In this document: piece after piece, positions 1 through 11,830 of the stretch
How positions within the stretch are numbered: position 1 is the first letter of the stretch
Layout of the letters: the number at the start of each line of letters is the position of its first letter
Source: Neonectria sp. B-13
Taxonomy: Eukaryota; Ascomycota; Sordariomycetes; Hypocreales; Nectriaceae
NCBI GenBank assembly: GCA_002682825.1
Contig: NOKP01000044.1
Span: 63,291 to 127,290 of the forward strand
Length of the DNA stretch: 64,000 nt
Direction of reading: 5' to 3'
Program-made: the position numbers and the translations under genes
The notes under the pieces: model-generated
Databases searched by the model: none
What the model was told of the DNA's origin: nothing
Seen by the model: only the letters and a program-made list of their open reading frames with translations

Positions 1-1741
1 ATCCCTTATAACACGTGCTCATAAGGTTGCTATGGACTGTTTCTTATCGAGCACTGTTACTGCACTGGAAATTAATCTTCCTCTTATGTCACCGAGTCGC
101 CAAGTAATCCAAGACTCGTCACTCATTAATCTCAGTCATTTTGACCGTTACGACACATGGAATAAATCGGGTTGCTAATGAGTGAGTGGTCCGTATCTAT
201 ATATGGAGATTCTATTACCCAGACCTTCTGGATTCCCTCCTAGAGAATTGAAGAATCTTACAAACTACAAACGGGCCTGGTCATTGTGACGACGGAACTA
301 GTCTCGCCTAGAATCTTTTGAGCCATTGAGTCAAAAGACCATGTATGAATGGCTTGAGAGGAAAGTTGATGCTCTATGGTTCGCCTTCATTTGGATACGG
401 GGGCTATCTTCATGAAGCCTCGGACATCCTCGTCATCGGAGCTAGATTTAGGGTCGACACTGAACTTCTTTATCTTCCGGGTTTCCTGCTGCTTAGACTT
501 TTTAGAGCGGAAACTACCACATGTAGTCTCTTCTTCATTACCGGAGCCACCATCTTTTAATTTCGGTTTGTTGTCGTGAAGGATGCTCGCCTTTTCAAAT
601 ATTGGCAAAACGACGAGGAGCCGTTGGGGCTAGGGCCAAAGCCGGAGAGCTCTCTGTGCTATGATACCATCCCGGTTCTCGTGTTCCTGACATGATCTCC
701 CGAAACCCGTGACATACGTTTGTCACTAATAGGCCCCGTCTCCAGTAGCTCTCTGTTACGCACGACAGGCTTTGCAGCTGTATAATAACCTTTGGGCCTT
801 GTGGCCGAATACGAATATGACATTACGGCGTCGCGTCAACGAATAAGAATAGCTCAGACAGTCCGTCACGGCCGGCGCATCCGGGGCATTACAGGCGGAC
901 GATTAGTATTCGGGCGTGGGTGCAAGCCTTAAGCTTAATGGTACATCACCAAATGGAGTACGGATAACCGAAATGAGTCTGAACTGCTGTCACTGAAGTA
1001 CCGAGTTTGCCCCAGAACTAGAACTTACGTAGTAGGGATTTTAGCGTCGAGAATGGTCGTTAATTAGTGAAACTAATTGTTCATCTACAGGATTGCATGT
1101 AGGGGAAGCCCATGGGCATTTCTCGGCGCTCCGACCTCAGCTAGGTACTGCTGTTGGTTCCTGGAAAACTGGAATAAAAAACAAAACAACCTTACTTGGT
1201 CTCTTGGTATTGATTGACATTGGCTAGTTAGGTAACTGTCCCGTCCCACCGCTGTGTAAGGCCTATTTAAAGCAGTGTGCGCCGTTCTTACTGTCTTGCA
1301 TTATTGTGCTTGATGCCGTCGTTAAAAATGGAGCGGGGGTGAATTATGCATGTGTACAGTGGCAGAATTCGTATTGCTGATTGTTTCACGACATCGGAAG
1401 CATAATGACGTGAGATAGCTAATGCATGTGTAGCCTCAACCCCCCCCCCTTTGCCCCCATCTTGCTCTCCTCTTGCGTTTTAGACGTGGCGGAGTAGCAT
1501 ATCGGCAGGCCTTGGCGCGGCAGTGTCTCAAAGCTTCGTCTGAGAGCCAATACTTTCTCAGCCTGATGGTCTTACAACCAACATTTGCGCGCCCTGTTCG
1601 CAAAATGGAAACCGTGGCATTTGCGGCTGAGTTCTAATCAGGCTGCGACGCAAGTAATGAAAAGAGGCAATTTCCCCCTCCATCTTGATTTAACTATAAC
1701 CCTCAAACACACGCGCCAACAGTCTCCGCGTTGTAGTCGCT
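1..1741. other. non-coding stretch, possible gene remnants
   Basis: No convincing gene is visible. A run of ten C lies at 1440-1449, and a TATTTAAA-like element near 1263 could be a promoter remnant. A 73-codon, highly charged minus-strand frame at 387-608 (Lys/Ser/Asp rich, ending in an acidic SSSDDED segment) looks protein-like but has no recognisable domain and no neighbouring exon that I could join to it. Confidence 0.5.
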
Positions 1742-3794
1742 ATGTCCTATATCCCAGTGACGAGAATCCTGCCCGGCGATGACGTCGAGCCTCAAAAGAC
1801 GAACGGCGAAACATCCATCCCAGATGATTGGCATGGAGGTCCGCACACACTTGGTCTCGGACCACTTGAGTTCGTGGGAGGTTGGGCTTGGAATATCCTC
1901 CTAACCCTCGCGCCAGCTTGCTTCTTCGGTAAAGCCACTATTCGCCACCAACATATTCACGGAAGCTGATGTCTCTGCAGTCCTTGCCATCCTCGCGCTT
2001 CGCCTCGAAGGGGAGCCTATATCGCCCTATGGTCAACAAATCGTTGACCTCACTCGCCTCAGCCCAACGATTTACCCGATCCTGTTTGCCGCTTTAGCCA
2101 GCCGCTTTTTCAAGAATTTTGCCCGCTGGCGTCTGGAGAACCGAGAAGGCATTGAGCTTGCCACACTCGAGCAGATCTTTGGTAGCCAAAGCCTTGCTGG
2201 GGCTATTGAGCGGCTGCTATTTGTTCGGACACAGGTGCTCATCGGTATACTGATCCTCCTCATGTGGAGTCTATCCCCTCTCGGAGGGCAGAGTGCCGCA
2301 AGATTGCTGAACAAGGGGGAGACAAGCACAGAAAGAAAAGGTACTATTTACTTTGCTCATCCCCTTTATCAAGAATCATGGTATGGGGGCGGAAGTGGAA
2401 CGTCTCGTGCAGCCGTTAGCGTCAATATCATCTACACCTCCAGTCTGTTGGCTTCTTCCACGCAAAAAGAATCTCCAGTGGATTTATGGAACTTGCCCAA
2501 GATTCCACAATGGCCAAACCAGCTGGGAGATGGCGTCGAGCGTCGAGTCGGCCAAGAAGCACTCAGCGTGGGTGATGACTACTATGCCTCCTTGCTCGGG
2601 GTCAAGATACAGGGGCTGAGCATTTTCTCCGAAAGGGCGCAATACGACTTCACGGTTGAGACGATATACTATGACTTCGACTGCAGTTCGGTCAAGGATG
2701 AACTTCTCATTGACGAGTTAGCTATCTACATGTCCGATCACTGGACTAATGTACCAGATCTCTTCAACTTGACCCTGACGTTTGGGACCGAAGAATTCAG
2801 TACCTTTGCTGCCTCGATAACCTTACCAAATCTGACAGATATTCGTCAGAACCCAATCCCTCTCAACGATGTTCCACCAGCATACATGCTGTACGCGACA
2901 TTAGACCGAACAATTGACAGCGAATGGGGGAAATACTTTGCTCTCTTCAACTGCAGCGTACGCCCAGCAGTTGTCGACACGACTATTACATGCGACTCAT
3001 CTGCTGCATCGACAAATTGCTGGGCAGCGCGCCAAAAGCGGGTGAATGACCGATACAAAAGTAACAGTTTCTATCATCTGATGACCGAAGAGGGCTTCAC
3101 GTCACGAACCAACCTCCTTGCAAAGTGGCGAACTGCTGAGACGGGGCGACGGGACTTTGAATCCATGTCGTCCACAGAAAATTATCTAGCAGGGGAATTA
3201 TATCCATTTGCCCGGCAGAAACAGCATAACTGGACCGATGTTTCCCTCGAGGACTTTTCCAAGCGCCTCACCACGGCTTTCAACACGTACTGGGAGGCGA
3301 CGCTAGATCCTTTCAATCACACCAACGTGTCCTTTCGAAGACGACCGACTGTGGGCGAGTTTGCGATTGGTGGATTTAGGAACCCTCAAAATAACTTCTT
3401 GAACCAAACCGAGGGGGTAGCAACGGTTCGACATGACGTCTATCGCGCAAACCGTCATTGGGTGGTCATACTAATCATCGCGACGCTGTGCCTCGTGATA
3501 TTGGCCGTGGCCGGGGCTGCATTGCAGGCTTTCATCCACGGGCCGGATATCCTAGGGTTTGCAAGTTCCTTAACCTGTGAGAATCCACACGTGGGCTTGC
3601 CGCCTGGAGGCTCGGGGCTGGATGGTCCAGCGAGGGCGAGAGCCTTGGGGCGCCTGAGGGTTCACCTGTCGGATGTTTCACCCAAAGACGAGGTGGGACA
3701 TATCGCGTTCAAGACTGCTCTATCTCCCGAGAAGCCAGCTTGGGATGACGACGGAAGTTGGAGACCTCTGGGACCAAATAGACTCTATGTTTAA
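1742..3794 (+). CDS. fungal multi-pass membrane protein of unknown function
   Basis: There are two exons, 1742-1928 and 1981-3794, around a 52-nt intron (GTAAAG..CTGCAG). The sum is 667 codons, giving 666 aa. Hydrophobic segments lie at about residues 48-62 (WAWNILLTLAP) and 145-165, where the second ends in a WSLSPLGGQ motif that I associate with a large family of uncharacterised fungal membrane proteins. A strong C-terminal segment (WVVILIIATLCLVILAVAG) follows near residue 580. The roughly 400-residue region between the last two segments has several N-x-S/T sites and paired cysteines, as expected of an extracellular or lumenal domain. The start is the first ATG in frame with the family-like N-terminus. 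No function can be assigned. Confidence in the gene is high; function is unknown. Confidence 0.85.
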
Positions 3795-4999
3795 GGAAGT
3801 ATCTTTAAAGAGGATATAGGATACTATTAAGCGGATTGGACGGCGAGATATCTGTCAGGGAATTGGTTTTCTGCGTTGTCTCCTATAAGGGGTGCCGATG
3901 CGTGTCAAGAATAACGTCCGATCTTCCAACCAAAACGAGATGTTGCTAGAGTGCACCGGAGCCGAACCAAGCCCAGAATTGTTCACAGGCGTGGAGAATG
4001 CCTTGGCCTTTGACTCCCAGAAGCAATATAAACTTCGGGCGAGCAATTACCGCCTCATGGATTGTTGCGTATTGTAAACCCACCTAAAAACTCGCACTGG
4101 GAAGAGGCTTGAACTAGTTCTCTGTACACTTGGTTAAACCCTCTGAAGACGACCTCTGGACTCTGGCATGCGGGTCGCTGCTGCGCCACATACAGCGGAG
4201 GGTTGCTGGACCTGATAGGTTGTTAGCATGGCTCCTGTCGAAGATGTGCCCCGCTAGGAGGGCTGGCCCGGGTTACGGAATGAGGTGCCGAATGCGCTGT
4301 GGCGTGATAGTACTGTGTGGACCTTTGACAATCTAGATCCCTAGCCAACGTATTATAGTTTATATTGTGAACTCTATAGTTTCCGCAACGAGCAGCTATT
4401 GGGGGCGGACGAGTCGTCTGGTAGACGCGGGCATCAATAGCCTGAAAGCCACCTTGTCACCTGAACGTCACCCACGTGCATCCAACCTACACAGTACACT
4501 GCAAGCAACTGCCCTGCATCATGAGGTTGCATAGTGCTTTCCGCCATATAGCGAAGAAAAGTTGACCCTCAATTGTACATATTAGGTTATATGAAGGATC
4601 TAGGAGGAACACGCCTTCACGTGAGCTCGTCCCCAATTATCAAGATTCTCTACAACAAACGTGACGACCTGGACACGTGGGGTTGAGATGAGCCCAGAGA
4701 GGTAACCCGTGTCAACTGTCTCGCCTGCAAAATAGGTTTACCAATGGATCCGTATGCTAGACTCGGCGGCTTGAACCCTAACAGGTGCAAAAGCTACTAC
4801 TAAGAGGGCTGCCACATGTCTGACGGAGGGCACTGTGGAGCTGTATTTGCTCCAGTTCTCTTATTATAAAGCTCGACGCACGCTTCACACAGGATCGAGT
4901 TATTTCATCCTCTAAACCATCCAATCCGCTCTTCTTATCATCCCGATCCATTACACATATACCCCCCCCCCTCCCAGACTCCAGACTACAGTCACTGCA
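3795..4999. other. intergenic, no gene seen
   Basis: About 1.2 kb without a supportable gene. The only short frames (about 60-98 codons, both strands) lack domains, splice logic or codon structure. A run of ten C occurs at 4962-4971 in the probable 5' untranslated region of the next gene. Confidence 0.6.
4865..4870 (+). promoter_or_regulatory. TATA-like element upstream of the zinc-ribbon gene
   Basis: TATAAA 130 bp upstream of the ATG at 5000, followed by a pyrimidine-rich stretch (4930-4975) typical of fungal core promoters. This is inferred from position only. Confidence 0.35.
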
Positions 5000-5527
5000 A
5001 TGTTTCAACGTCGACGCAGACCCATTCTCGGCGCCGCTGTAATCGTCGGCGCATCCAGGGCAGCTGCCAGGCACGAAGTAAGCAAGCAGTCAGCTGCGGA
5101 CGCTCAGCGTGAGGACGAGATAGAGCGGCAGGTCGAGATGCGGAGGCGCGACGAGGAAGCACAAGAACTACGAACGCAACGCGCCGTCAACGAAGCTATG
5201 AAGAACTCGGCCAAAGAAAACCAAGCTGCTCAACAGGGCGCCGCTGCAGTCATGTCGCCGCCCCCGCCGCAGTATTACAACACTCAGCCACCGATGCCAG
5301 GTCAACAACAGGATATGGGGTTCTACCCGCCCGTTGCAAACGCTGGGCCCGGCAATCATTCGTTGCCGGCATACCCGCTAGGGTCTCAATCGCAGGAGGG
5401 GAGGCCAAGAAGTGCCCAAGACATCGGTTCTGCAGGGTCAAAAAGTCAATATTGTACTCAGTGTGGCTTCAATTGCCAACTCGGGGACGCGTTCTGTCGT
5501 CAATGTGGTACAAAGCAAACGTACTAA
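5000..5527 (+). CDS. small Arg-rich protein with C-terminal zinc ribbon
   Basis: An uninterrupted 175-aa frame. The N-terminus (MFQRRRRPILGAAVIVGASRA) is basic, then weakly hydrophobic. Next comes a charged, probably coiled-coil helix (residues about 30-75, rich in E/R/Q/K). A Pro/Gln/Tyr/Gly-rich linker (about 85-140) leads to a C-terminal zinc ribbon with two knuckles, CTQCGF and CRQCGT, at about residues 152-173. This layout recurs in uncharacterised fungal proteins, with the ribbon probably binding one zinc ion. The start is the only sensible ATG and follows a TATA-like element. It is a single-exon gene with no operon-like partner. Function unknown. Confidence 0.8.
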   Translation: MFQRRRRPILGAAVIVGASRAAARHEVSKQSAADAQREDEIERQVEMRRRDEEAQELRTQRAVNEAMKNSAKENQAAQQGAAAVMSPPPPQYYNTQPPMPGQQQDMGFYPPVANAGPGNHSLPAYPLGSQSQEGRPRSAQDIGSAGSKSQYCTQCGFNCQLGDAFCRQCGTKQTY

Positions 5528-6819
5528 GAGCGCTTGGTAGAGTGGGTTGTTTCTGTTGATTGTCATTCCTTTGAGGACTATGGGGGCGAATTTTTCGATT
5601 GCAAGCACCGAAAGACTTCAATATGTTCCATAAGCTCAAGTTTGCTTGTTGGGGTCTCTTCGCGCTAAATTCTCTCTTTAAGATGGGGGCCACTTAAATA
5701 GATCTTTACAGAATGGACAACTTTCTCTTCTGCTTCGATGCTCATTTCCAAACTTGAATGCAGGATGTTTTCCGGCTGTACCATGATACCGACGATATCC
5801 CATATGTCGATGCTTATCCCCAGCCCCGTCGTCGTAGTGATCCAACGTTGCCCGTTGCGGCCCTCGACCCAGTCCTACAACGCCGCTCTTCGTAGCTTCC
5901 GTGTTAGTCTAGCTTGCTGTGATGTGCTCGACAGCTGACTCGCGCCGCCGTTGCCCCGCACTGCTCGCTTCCATCGCCGTCCGTCCTCACTGACAGCAAT
6001 ATTCTCACCACTATGTATAACTAATGCCCCGGATAATTTGGTCACGGAATCGAATGTTGGGAAAGCTGTGCCACACAAACGGAAAACCGCCATCATACAG
6101 ACGCGTTTGAGAAAATCAGAAGCCAATAAGTAAAGAAAGCCCCGGCTGTCTTCCTAAGCGCTGTCATCTAAAACACGATGGGGGTGGTGGAGAGTGACGA
6201 ATAGGTTACGCTTGTGTTGGCGACTGCAAAGAATCAGTGGACAACCGAATATCGCCAGACGCAGTAGACCTTCAGGAATTCCGTTTGCTCAGCACCGAGA
6301 TCAGGGTGCATCAAGATGCACATACCGAACCTGGAGTCATCGGGCTCCATGACGACAAAGACTCCCCGAATCGTAGACCGAGCACTATGACCGAAGCCTG
6401 GACCCTGTGTTTAACTGTACTCGACAAATGACATGGTAGTTCAACTCCCCAAGGTTCCTTCTTCAACATTTAACAACATCTCGCAGTCCTTCACACGTCA
6501 AGCCAAAACAGTAGCATGATGGGCACATAATTTACTCGCAAACAGCGTTTTATCACGACTATCGCCACCTCGTTCTCTTTCTTTGTTACAGAAATAGCTG
6601 GTGAGTGTTTGTCAGATGCATCTAATGTTTTGGGACCCGGAAAGCTGACTTGGCAGATCGCCCAAGATCAGCGAAATCTCTCAAAAATTGCCATAACCCC
6701 AATTCCTTGTCAAGCATTTCCGCCCATCTCGCATCGTCTGTAGCCCCACTTGCAATGATCATTCGACGTCTTTTCCTAGACAAACCCGGTCGGGGGACGG
6801 GTATTGTAAAAGTGCAAAG
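5528..6819. other. intergenic, no gene seen
   Basis: 1.3 kb between convergent genes. Several 60-80 codon frames overlap each other on both strands and show no domain. I see nothing supportable here. Confidence 0.6.
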
Positions 6820-7767
6820 TCAAGGTTGGCTGAACCACTGTTCATAACCAGGATTGTTCTGCGCCATGAAGTCTAAAAGGTTCCCGTCATCGGATGTGGC
6901 GAGTTGGCCACTGTCGATATGGAACTGCTCCCCTTGTGGCGGTCCACTGAAAAGATTAGCCAGGCTGGAAGGGTCGATTGTCGATAATGGATCATCGAAA
7001 GTCGGGATGGCGATATGGGCCGGCTCGTGTGTGTCTATAACTTGGAGCGTATTAAAAGGCTCCAGCCAGTCTTGTGTGTCAAGGGTTTCGAAGTCGGTCA
7101 AGCGGCCATCTAATGACGCAGTCGACGTGTCGATCAGGCCATCACAAGGCCAGTTGTCCAAGGCTGTATGGCCCAGCACAGAATTTGAAGCGTCGCTTTC
7201 GGCGGCATGGCAGGCTGTCCCCGTGGTCTCGGCTTCGTTTAACTGAACCGGGCCTGAGACAATATCTGTAGCTTCTCGCCCAGAGTCAACTTGGGATATG
7301 GCGGCAGACTGCGTGGAATGTGTCATCGTAGGGCTCTTGTCTGCCGCCAGCTGAGGGCTCTTATAGGCACAGATACACGTCTCTCCCTCGCAGCAGCGGC
7401 AATGGTCTGGACGCATGGCTTGATTAGCTGGCATTCACTCGTGTAGTTGGTGGCGTAAAAACTCGCCTCTTCCAAATTGCTGTAACATGGCGGTGCGTGA
7501 CGTTGACCCGCATCTGCATTTCGTATGAACAGATCGTGAGGTGCGCAGCGAGCGGCAGTGACCGCACTGAGATACTGGTCGACCCTTTTTGCTGACGCGT
7601 TGAAGTGGGCGGTCTAATAGAGACGTTCTAGCATCAGCCATCACAACCTATGGAAGGCATCCATGATCCCACGGTCAGGCAAACTACTCACCAGTATGTT
7701 GACATTGAGCGACACGGTGGCCCCGAATGCATGTTTCACACGCAAACCTCTCTCCGTTGCAAATCAT
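6820..7767 (-). CDS. copper-fist transcription regulator interrupted by an in-frame UGA
   Basis: Exon 1 is 7692-7767 and exon 2 is 6820-7613, around a 78-nt intron (GTGAGT..TATTAG). Exon 1 starts MICNGERFACETCIRGHR and ends CQHT. Exon 2 continues DRPL, then KGRPVSQCGHCRSLR and KCRCG. Together these are a complete copper-fist DNA-binding domain (zinc ligands Cys10, Cys13, Cys22, His24; the KGRP minor-groove motif). Downstream a cysteine cluster HCRCCEGETCIC matches the copper-sensing motif of CUF1/MAC1-type regulators, followed by an acidic, Asp/Ser-rich tail. Codon 85 (7435-7437) is TGA, in the same frame as both halves. Every GT donor in this stretch is in phase 2 and every usable AG acceptor in phase 1, so no standard intron removes it. 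It is therefore a nonsense allele, a readthrough gene, a non-standard splice or a sequencing error. Without the stop the product would be 289 codons. Confidence 0.7.
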
Positions 7768-8746
7768 GGTCGTAATATGGATAAAGGGTGACAGAACGCC
7801 CCATGCAAGGTCGAAGTGGGAGAGGGAAGTTTACGTCAGGGCCCTGAGCAGGGCGATAAATCCGGCATTCTACCCTCGCGGCTTAGTCAGCAGCATGGTA
7901 ACTTTTTTCTATTACTTTGGCTCTTTGCCCCTTCTCTGGTCTTGTTTAAGGTCCCTATATCTTTGTGTATTAGTTAACTGCCAGTACCGTAGGGTCGCAC
8001 TCAACACTTGACCCTGTCGCTGAAGTCTAGCTCCAGCCCGAACTCCAGTCTCGTTGTCTCTAATCTAGGTAGCCAGAGATAGACCTCTGGGTTTAGCCAT
8101 ATCCTGACCATTCTGAAAGCCCATCCTAGTTAAAGACTAAGACACAGCGGGTGCCAATTAGGCAGAACCCGTGACAAAGTCTCATGTAGGCGGCTACGAA
8201 GTCAAGTGCATGGTGTGAGAGACCGTTTGGAACCAAGTCGTCGAAAGGCCTTGAACGACAGAGCATCCATAAACCAGTCATCTTGACGTAGCTACCTTCG
8301 ATTAAAAAGCTTTGGTCATCTTTCAGCACTTCCCAGGCCAGTCGTCCAAAGGAGAGAACATACGGTAATATCACCTCGTGGACGAGTGCAACGGCCGAGA
8401 TGCACAAGGATTTCAAACGTTAGTTCAGTACTTGCCATGGTATTCTAATTCTAGTAGTTATTCGCTAAAGGGCGCTCTAAAGACATCTTACTAAGTGGAA
8501 AAGAATAAAAGATTCAAGTACTAGAAGGTGCCAATCATGATGCCTTCTTCAATGGACGAACCTCTCATCTTTCACCCTCTAGACCTGCCAGATACTGTAA
8601 GTGAACTAACATTTGAAATCCTTGTAGGCTGTGCCTAGGTAGTCTACCTCTATCTAACCCCTGCCACCGCAATTTGGCCTAAGTGGTATCACGTGATCTA
8701 GCGACTTCTCCCTCATTTTATTCTCACCTGCTGCCTAGTCAGTACT
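7768..8746. other. intergenic, possible relic
   Basis: About 1 kb upstream of two divergently arranged genes. A 96-codon minus-strand frame at 8126-8416 is rich in hydrophobic residues but has no ATG start and no recognisable domain. I do not annotate it as a gene. Confidence 0.5.
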
Positions 8747-10666
8747 ATGCAGGTTCCATCACGCTGTAATAATAGTAACTACAGCATACTGATGGCATTA
8801 CCGGAAAATCAGGTCGCCTATATGGCGCCACTTCATCTCCCCGTCCGTACGCATTGCGATGCATGTGGCTTTTGCCTTGAAATCGAGAAGCGCCTCATCA
8901 GTCGTAAGCGTCATACAGCCCCTCCTGAATCATTTTTAGTTACAATCGTATTTTTCAGTGCAGCCTCTACCAGAATTCCACTCAGAGTCTACGGCTCCTT
9001 CAAATTCCCACAGCATGGTGCCCTTCATCAGGTTTACCTGCGGTGGCAGCTGTGCCGCATACCGTTCTGCAGGAGGTGCCTTGAGGCTCCTGATATAGCC
9101 ACAATCCACGTCGAGTGCTTTACCGTGTTCATGCAGAAGAGCTCGGTCGCAGACAAGTTGGAACGCCTCGCTTTTGTAGCTACCTGGAGAGAACCTTGGC
9201 ATGCTGCTCCATCTCTCCGACTGCGTCCGCGTCTGGATATCGCGAGGGCAATACGTCTCGTTGCGGACCTATGTGACTTCCCAATGCTTCGTTCCCTCCC
9301 AGCTGAGATCGCAGATATGATTCGGTTTCGCTCAGAGTCTGCTATTTTCTGGCGTTATGCTTCGGTCCTCGAACTCGTCACTCGCGTGGCCACGAGCAGT
9401 GAAGGAGAGAGTGAAGAGCTCGCCTCTTATGGCATTCCCGAGATTGGCTCATGGGAACGCGGTCCCCCCCAACTCTTACCTGTCACTCAAACTCCGCTCT
9501 CTGCAGCCCGATCTTTCGCTTCAAGATAGATTCGTGCTGAATTAGTAGCATTGAGAGATTACTCAAGTTGCCCTTATCTTCAAGCTTCCGCTCTGATTCG
9601 TTTGCCTACATCGTCCACACCGAGGCCGCCTTGAGGAATACCGCGGTGAATTTCCAGGTTTGTCACACTTGAGGATATCCCTTGTTTCCCATTCTAACGT
9701 CTGAAGTTTGGACTTTGTCGCCTTATTCCCGATTTTGGAATCAATTTCATGCATCTCTGGGATAAGCCATGCCCGCCAAGCCTAGAGGATTGTGTTCTCT
9801 ACGGTTCGCCGCAGCTACAACCGCGAGGTTGGTTTCGTCAAATGAGGACCATTGGCACTCGGGACTGCACAGGGCTTACGTTCTTCGTCGGGCACAAGAC
9901 CTATGCGTTTCATGGGCATTCGTCCGCACATCCAACCGCTGAATCAACTTTTCGGCAGCTCTATCAAGAGCAACAAGATACTGCTGCATGGGTGTATGTA
10001 CCCTTGCCTACCAAAGACTGTGTCGAGGCATTTGGGGTTCAGCTAGGGAAAACAGAGAGGTCTGTTGATACCACTCCGCCGTGGATCCCGTCCTATTTGG
10101 TACGGCTGCCTCCCATCTTCCCTTGACCGGTTCTCTGACAATAGCAGCTACGAACAGCACTTTGGGGTGACATCAGCCTTGGCTATTACCAGCAGGGAGA
10201 AACAACAGCCCGTTCCAGAATTACGACCTTTGGCCTTGCTTTAGTACACGACGTTTCTGATTATCTCCCAGTCTCATTCGTTGGGGTCGATTCTAGTAGC
10301 AATGGCAACGTCCAATTTATGCCGAATGCTCCATGTTCCCCCATTCCCCCTATTGAAGAACTCCTCTTCTCCTCGGCACCTCTCGCAGACGTCATCAGTG
10401 TCGAGATTTTATGTGAGCCAGACATGGGGTTCTGCCGGGGCATTCTTTTGATGTATGGCAATGGGGGCCAGCGAGCGCTTGGACAGTGTCGAGTTGGAGT
10501 TGACCGTTCGGTGATCTGCCAGGATCCAGTGCGCCTCTGCGTTGGCAACTTTAATTTTAGCCCGCCGAATGTCGGGTATCGACTTCGAGTATCGAGGGTA
10601 GGGCGACTCATTCTGCTCAGCACAGCCATAGGTTACGGAGGGAGCCCTGTAAATGCCTTCCAATGA
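8747..10666 (+). pseudogene. fungal-specific zinc-knuckle/F-box-like protein, probably disrupted
   Basis: Four coding blocks can be followed. Block A (8747 to about 9475) has CDACGFCLEIEK, a second Cys pair FCRRC plus HVECF, then an F-box-like LPAEIADMIRF segment. Block B (about 9525-9658) contains SIERLLKLP. Block C (9706-10099) has DCTGLTFF and WVYVPLP. Block D (10145-10666) has LRTALWGDISLG and GQCRVGV. The introns 9659-9705 (branch CTAAC) and 10100-10144 keep frame perfectly. The A/B junction is unclear: no consensus donor gives the right phase. Block B holds an in-frame TGA at 9538-9540 within a conserved-looking stretch (IDSC-stop-ISSIERL). I recognise the pattern as a widespread uncharacterised fungal family; the biochemical role is unknown. 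The otherwise clean frames suggest recent inactivation. Confidence 0.6.
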
Positions 10667-11049
10667 AGGGGTTCCTGGAGTTTTGGTACAGGCATGATGA
10701 GTCAGAAATTCACCATATTGGAGGGGACTAGTCTAGGTGTCTGCTTTTGATAGCATTCTTCCAATTTCCAGTCATACCTAGCGCATCTCTCGTACGGCCA
10801 TTCACTCACTCCATCTAAATTCACGCTCCCGATCAGTTCCTACGAGTCCAGGAACGAGTCGCCAACCTCGTATTCTCCAGTCAAGCCACGATATGAAACA
10901 CGCAACTTGGCTACTTGTATAAGATCTTAAAGCTCTTTAGTAGTGGTCTTGACCCTTCGATTACCCTTCAAGTGCTAGTGTTAGTTGCAATTACTTATAT
11001 TTAGAGTTTTTCGTTGTTACTAATACTGGATTCATACCAGAACGATTCC
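10667..11049. other. intergenic, no gene seen
   Basis: About 380 bp separating two degenerate genes. No coding frame or motif is supportable. Confidence 0.5.
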
Positions 11050-11830
11050 TCTCAACAAAGGTACCGTTCGAAGAGACGGTTGAAGACCTTTGAGGTGCGA
11101 CATCGGGTCCGAATCACACATCCCACTGTCGCTTCGGGATGACATTACTATATACGCTGATTTCCTTCGTTCAAAAGGAGCAATGATGTTTTTGCCGTCG
11201 TCATCTTAGGTCCGTATGGAAGACAGGATCGAAGACGATGGCTGGACAACTTGACGAACCGGTCCAGCGTTCTCCTTTTGCAGCAATTCGAAGCGCAGAA
11301 CCCGACGACCTGGGTTGCTCAAGGTTACGCAATTCTGAAACTGGATGCTCGTGGAGCATATTCCTCGGAAGGGGACATCATAACCTGGGGCCGTCAGCTA
11401 AACGAATATGGTTACGACTTCATTGAATGGGACGCAGATCGACCTTGGAGTAGTGGAAAGGTTTCCACGTTCGCCAACCCTTGATATGTTCTCTTCTCAG
11501 TGGCAGCGCTGATAGTATCGAGCTAGTTGTACGGGGCAGCATTCGAGTATCTCCTCGAGCGCTGGACGAGGCTCACTCTACATTATCAGAGCCCCATCTG
11601 CTGCGCCAAGGGGAGGATTGACTTATCCCTGGTGAAATCGTTACGATCGAAATTGGCCTAGGGCACTTAGCACTACGCTGTGCAGGTGAGCAGCTCGTTG
11701 TGAGTTGTCACCGACAACGCCAACACCCTCCGCATCATATTTGGAATTCCGTACGACTGCGGTTCCCGTCCTAAAAGTGGGTGGGAGTTACGTTTCTGGC
11801 TCCAGGCTATTACCATGAACATTGGGGCCT
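11050..11830 (+). pseudogene. CocE/NonD-type (X-Pro dipeptidyl-peptidase S15 family) hydrolase, decayed
   Basis: Pieces of one S15-like alpha/beta hydrolase appear in order but in shifting frames. They are PLSLRDDITIYADF (from about 11123), AVVILGPYGRQDRRRW (from about 11195), WVAQGYAILKLDARG...SEGDIITWG (about 11310-11395) and DFIEWDADRPWSSGKV (to about 11463). A stop follows at 11482-11484. The C-terminal domain motif GSIRVSPRALDEAHST then appears from about 11537 and PGEIVTIEIGL at about 11630. The nucleophile-serine strand and roughly 250 residues in the middle, including most of the catalytic core, are missing. Several frameshifts and stops break the rest. No activity is expected. Confidence 0.7.

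Noticed and set aside
6820..7434. reading the copper-fist C-terminal part as a separate gene starting at the ATG right after the UGA
   Set aside because: The copper-sensing Cys motif belongs with the copper-fist domain just upstream in the same frame, so one interrupted gene explains it better.
8126..8416. 96-codon hydrophobic minus-strand frame
   Set aside because: No ATG, no domain, no splice partner; not enough to call a gene.
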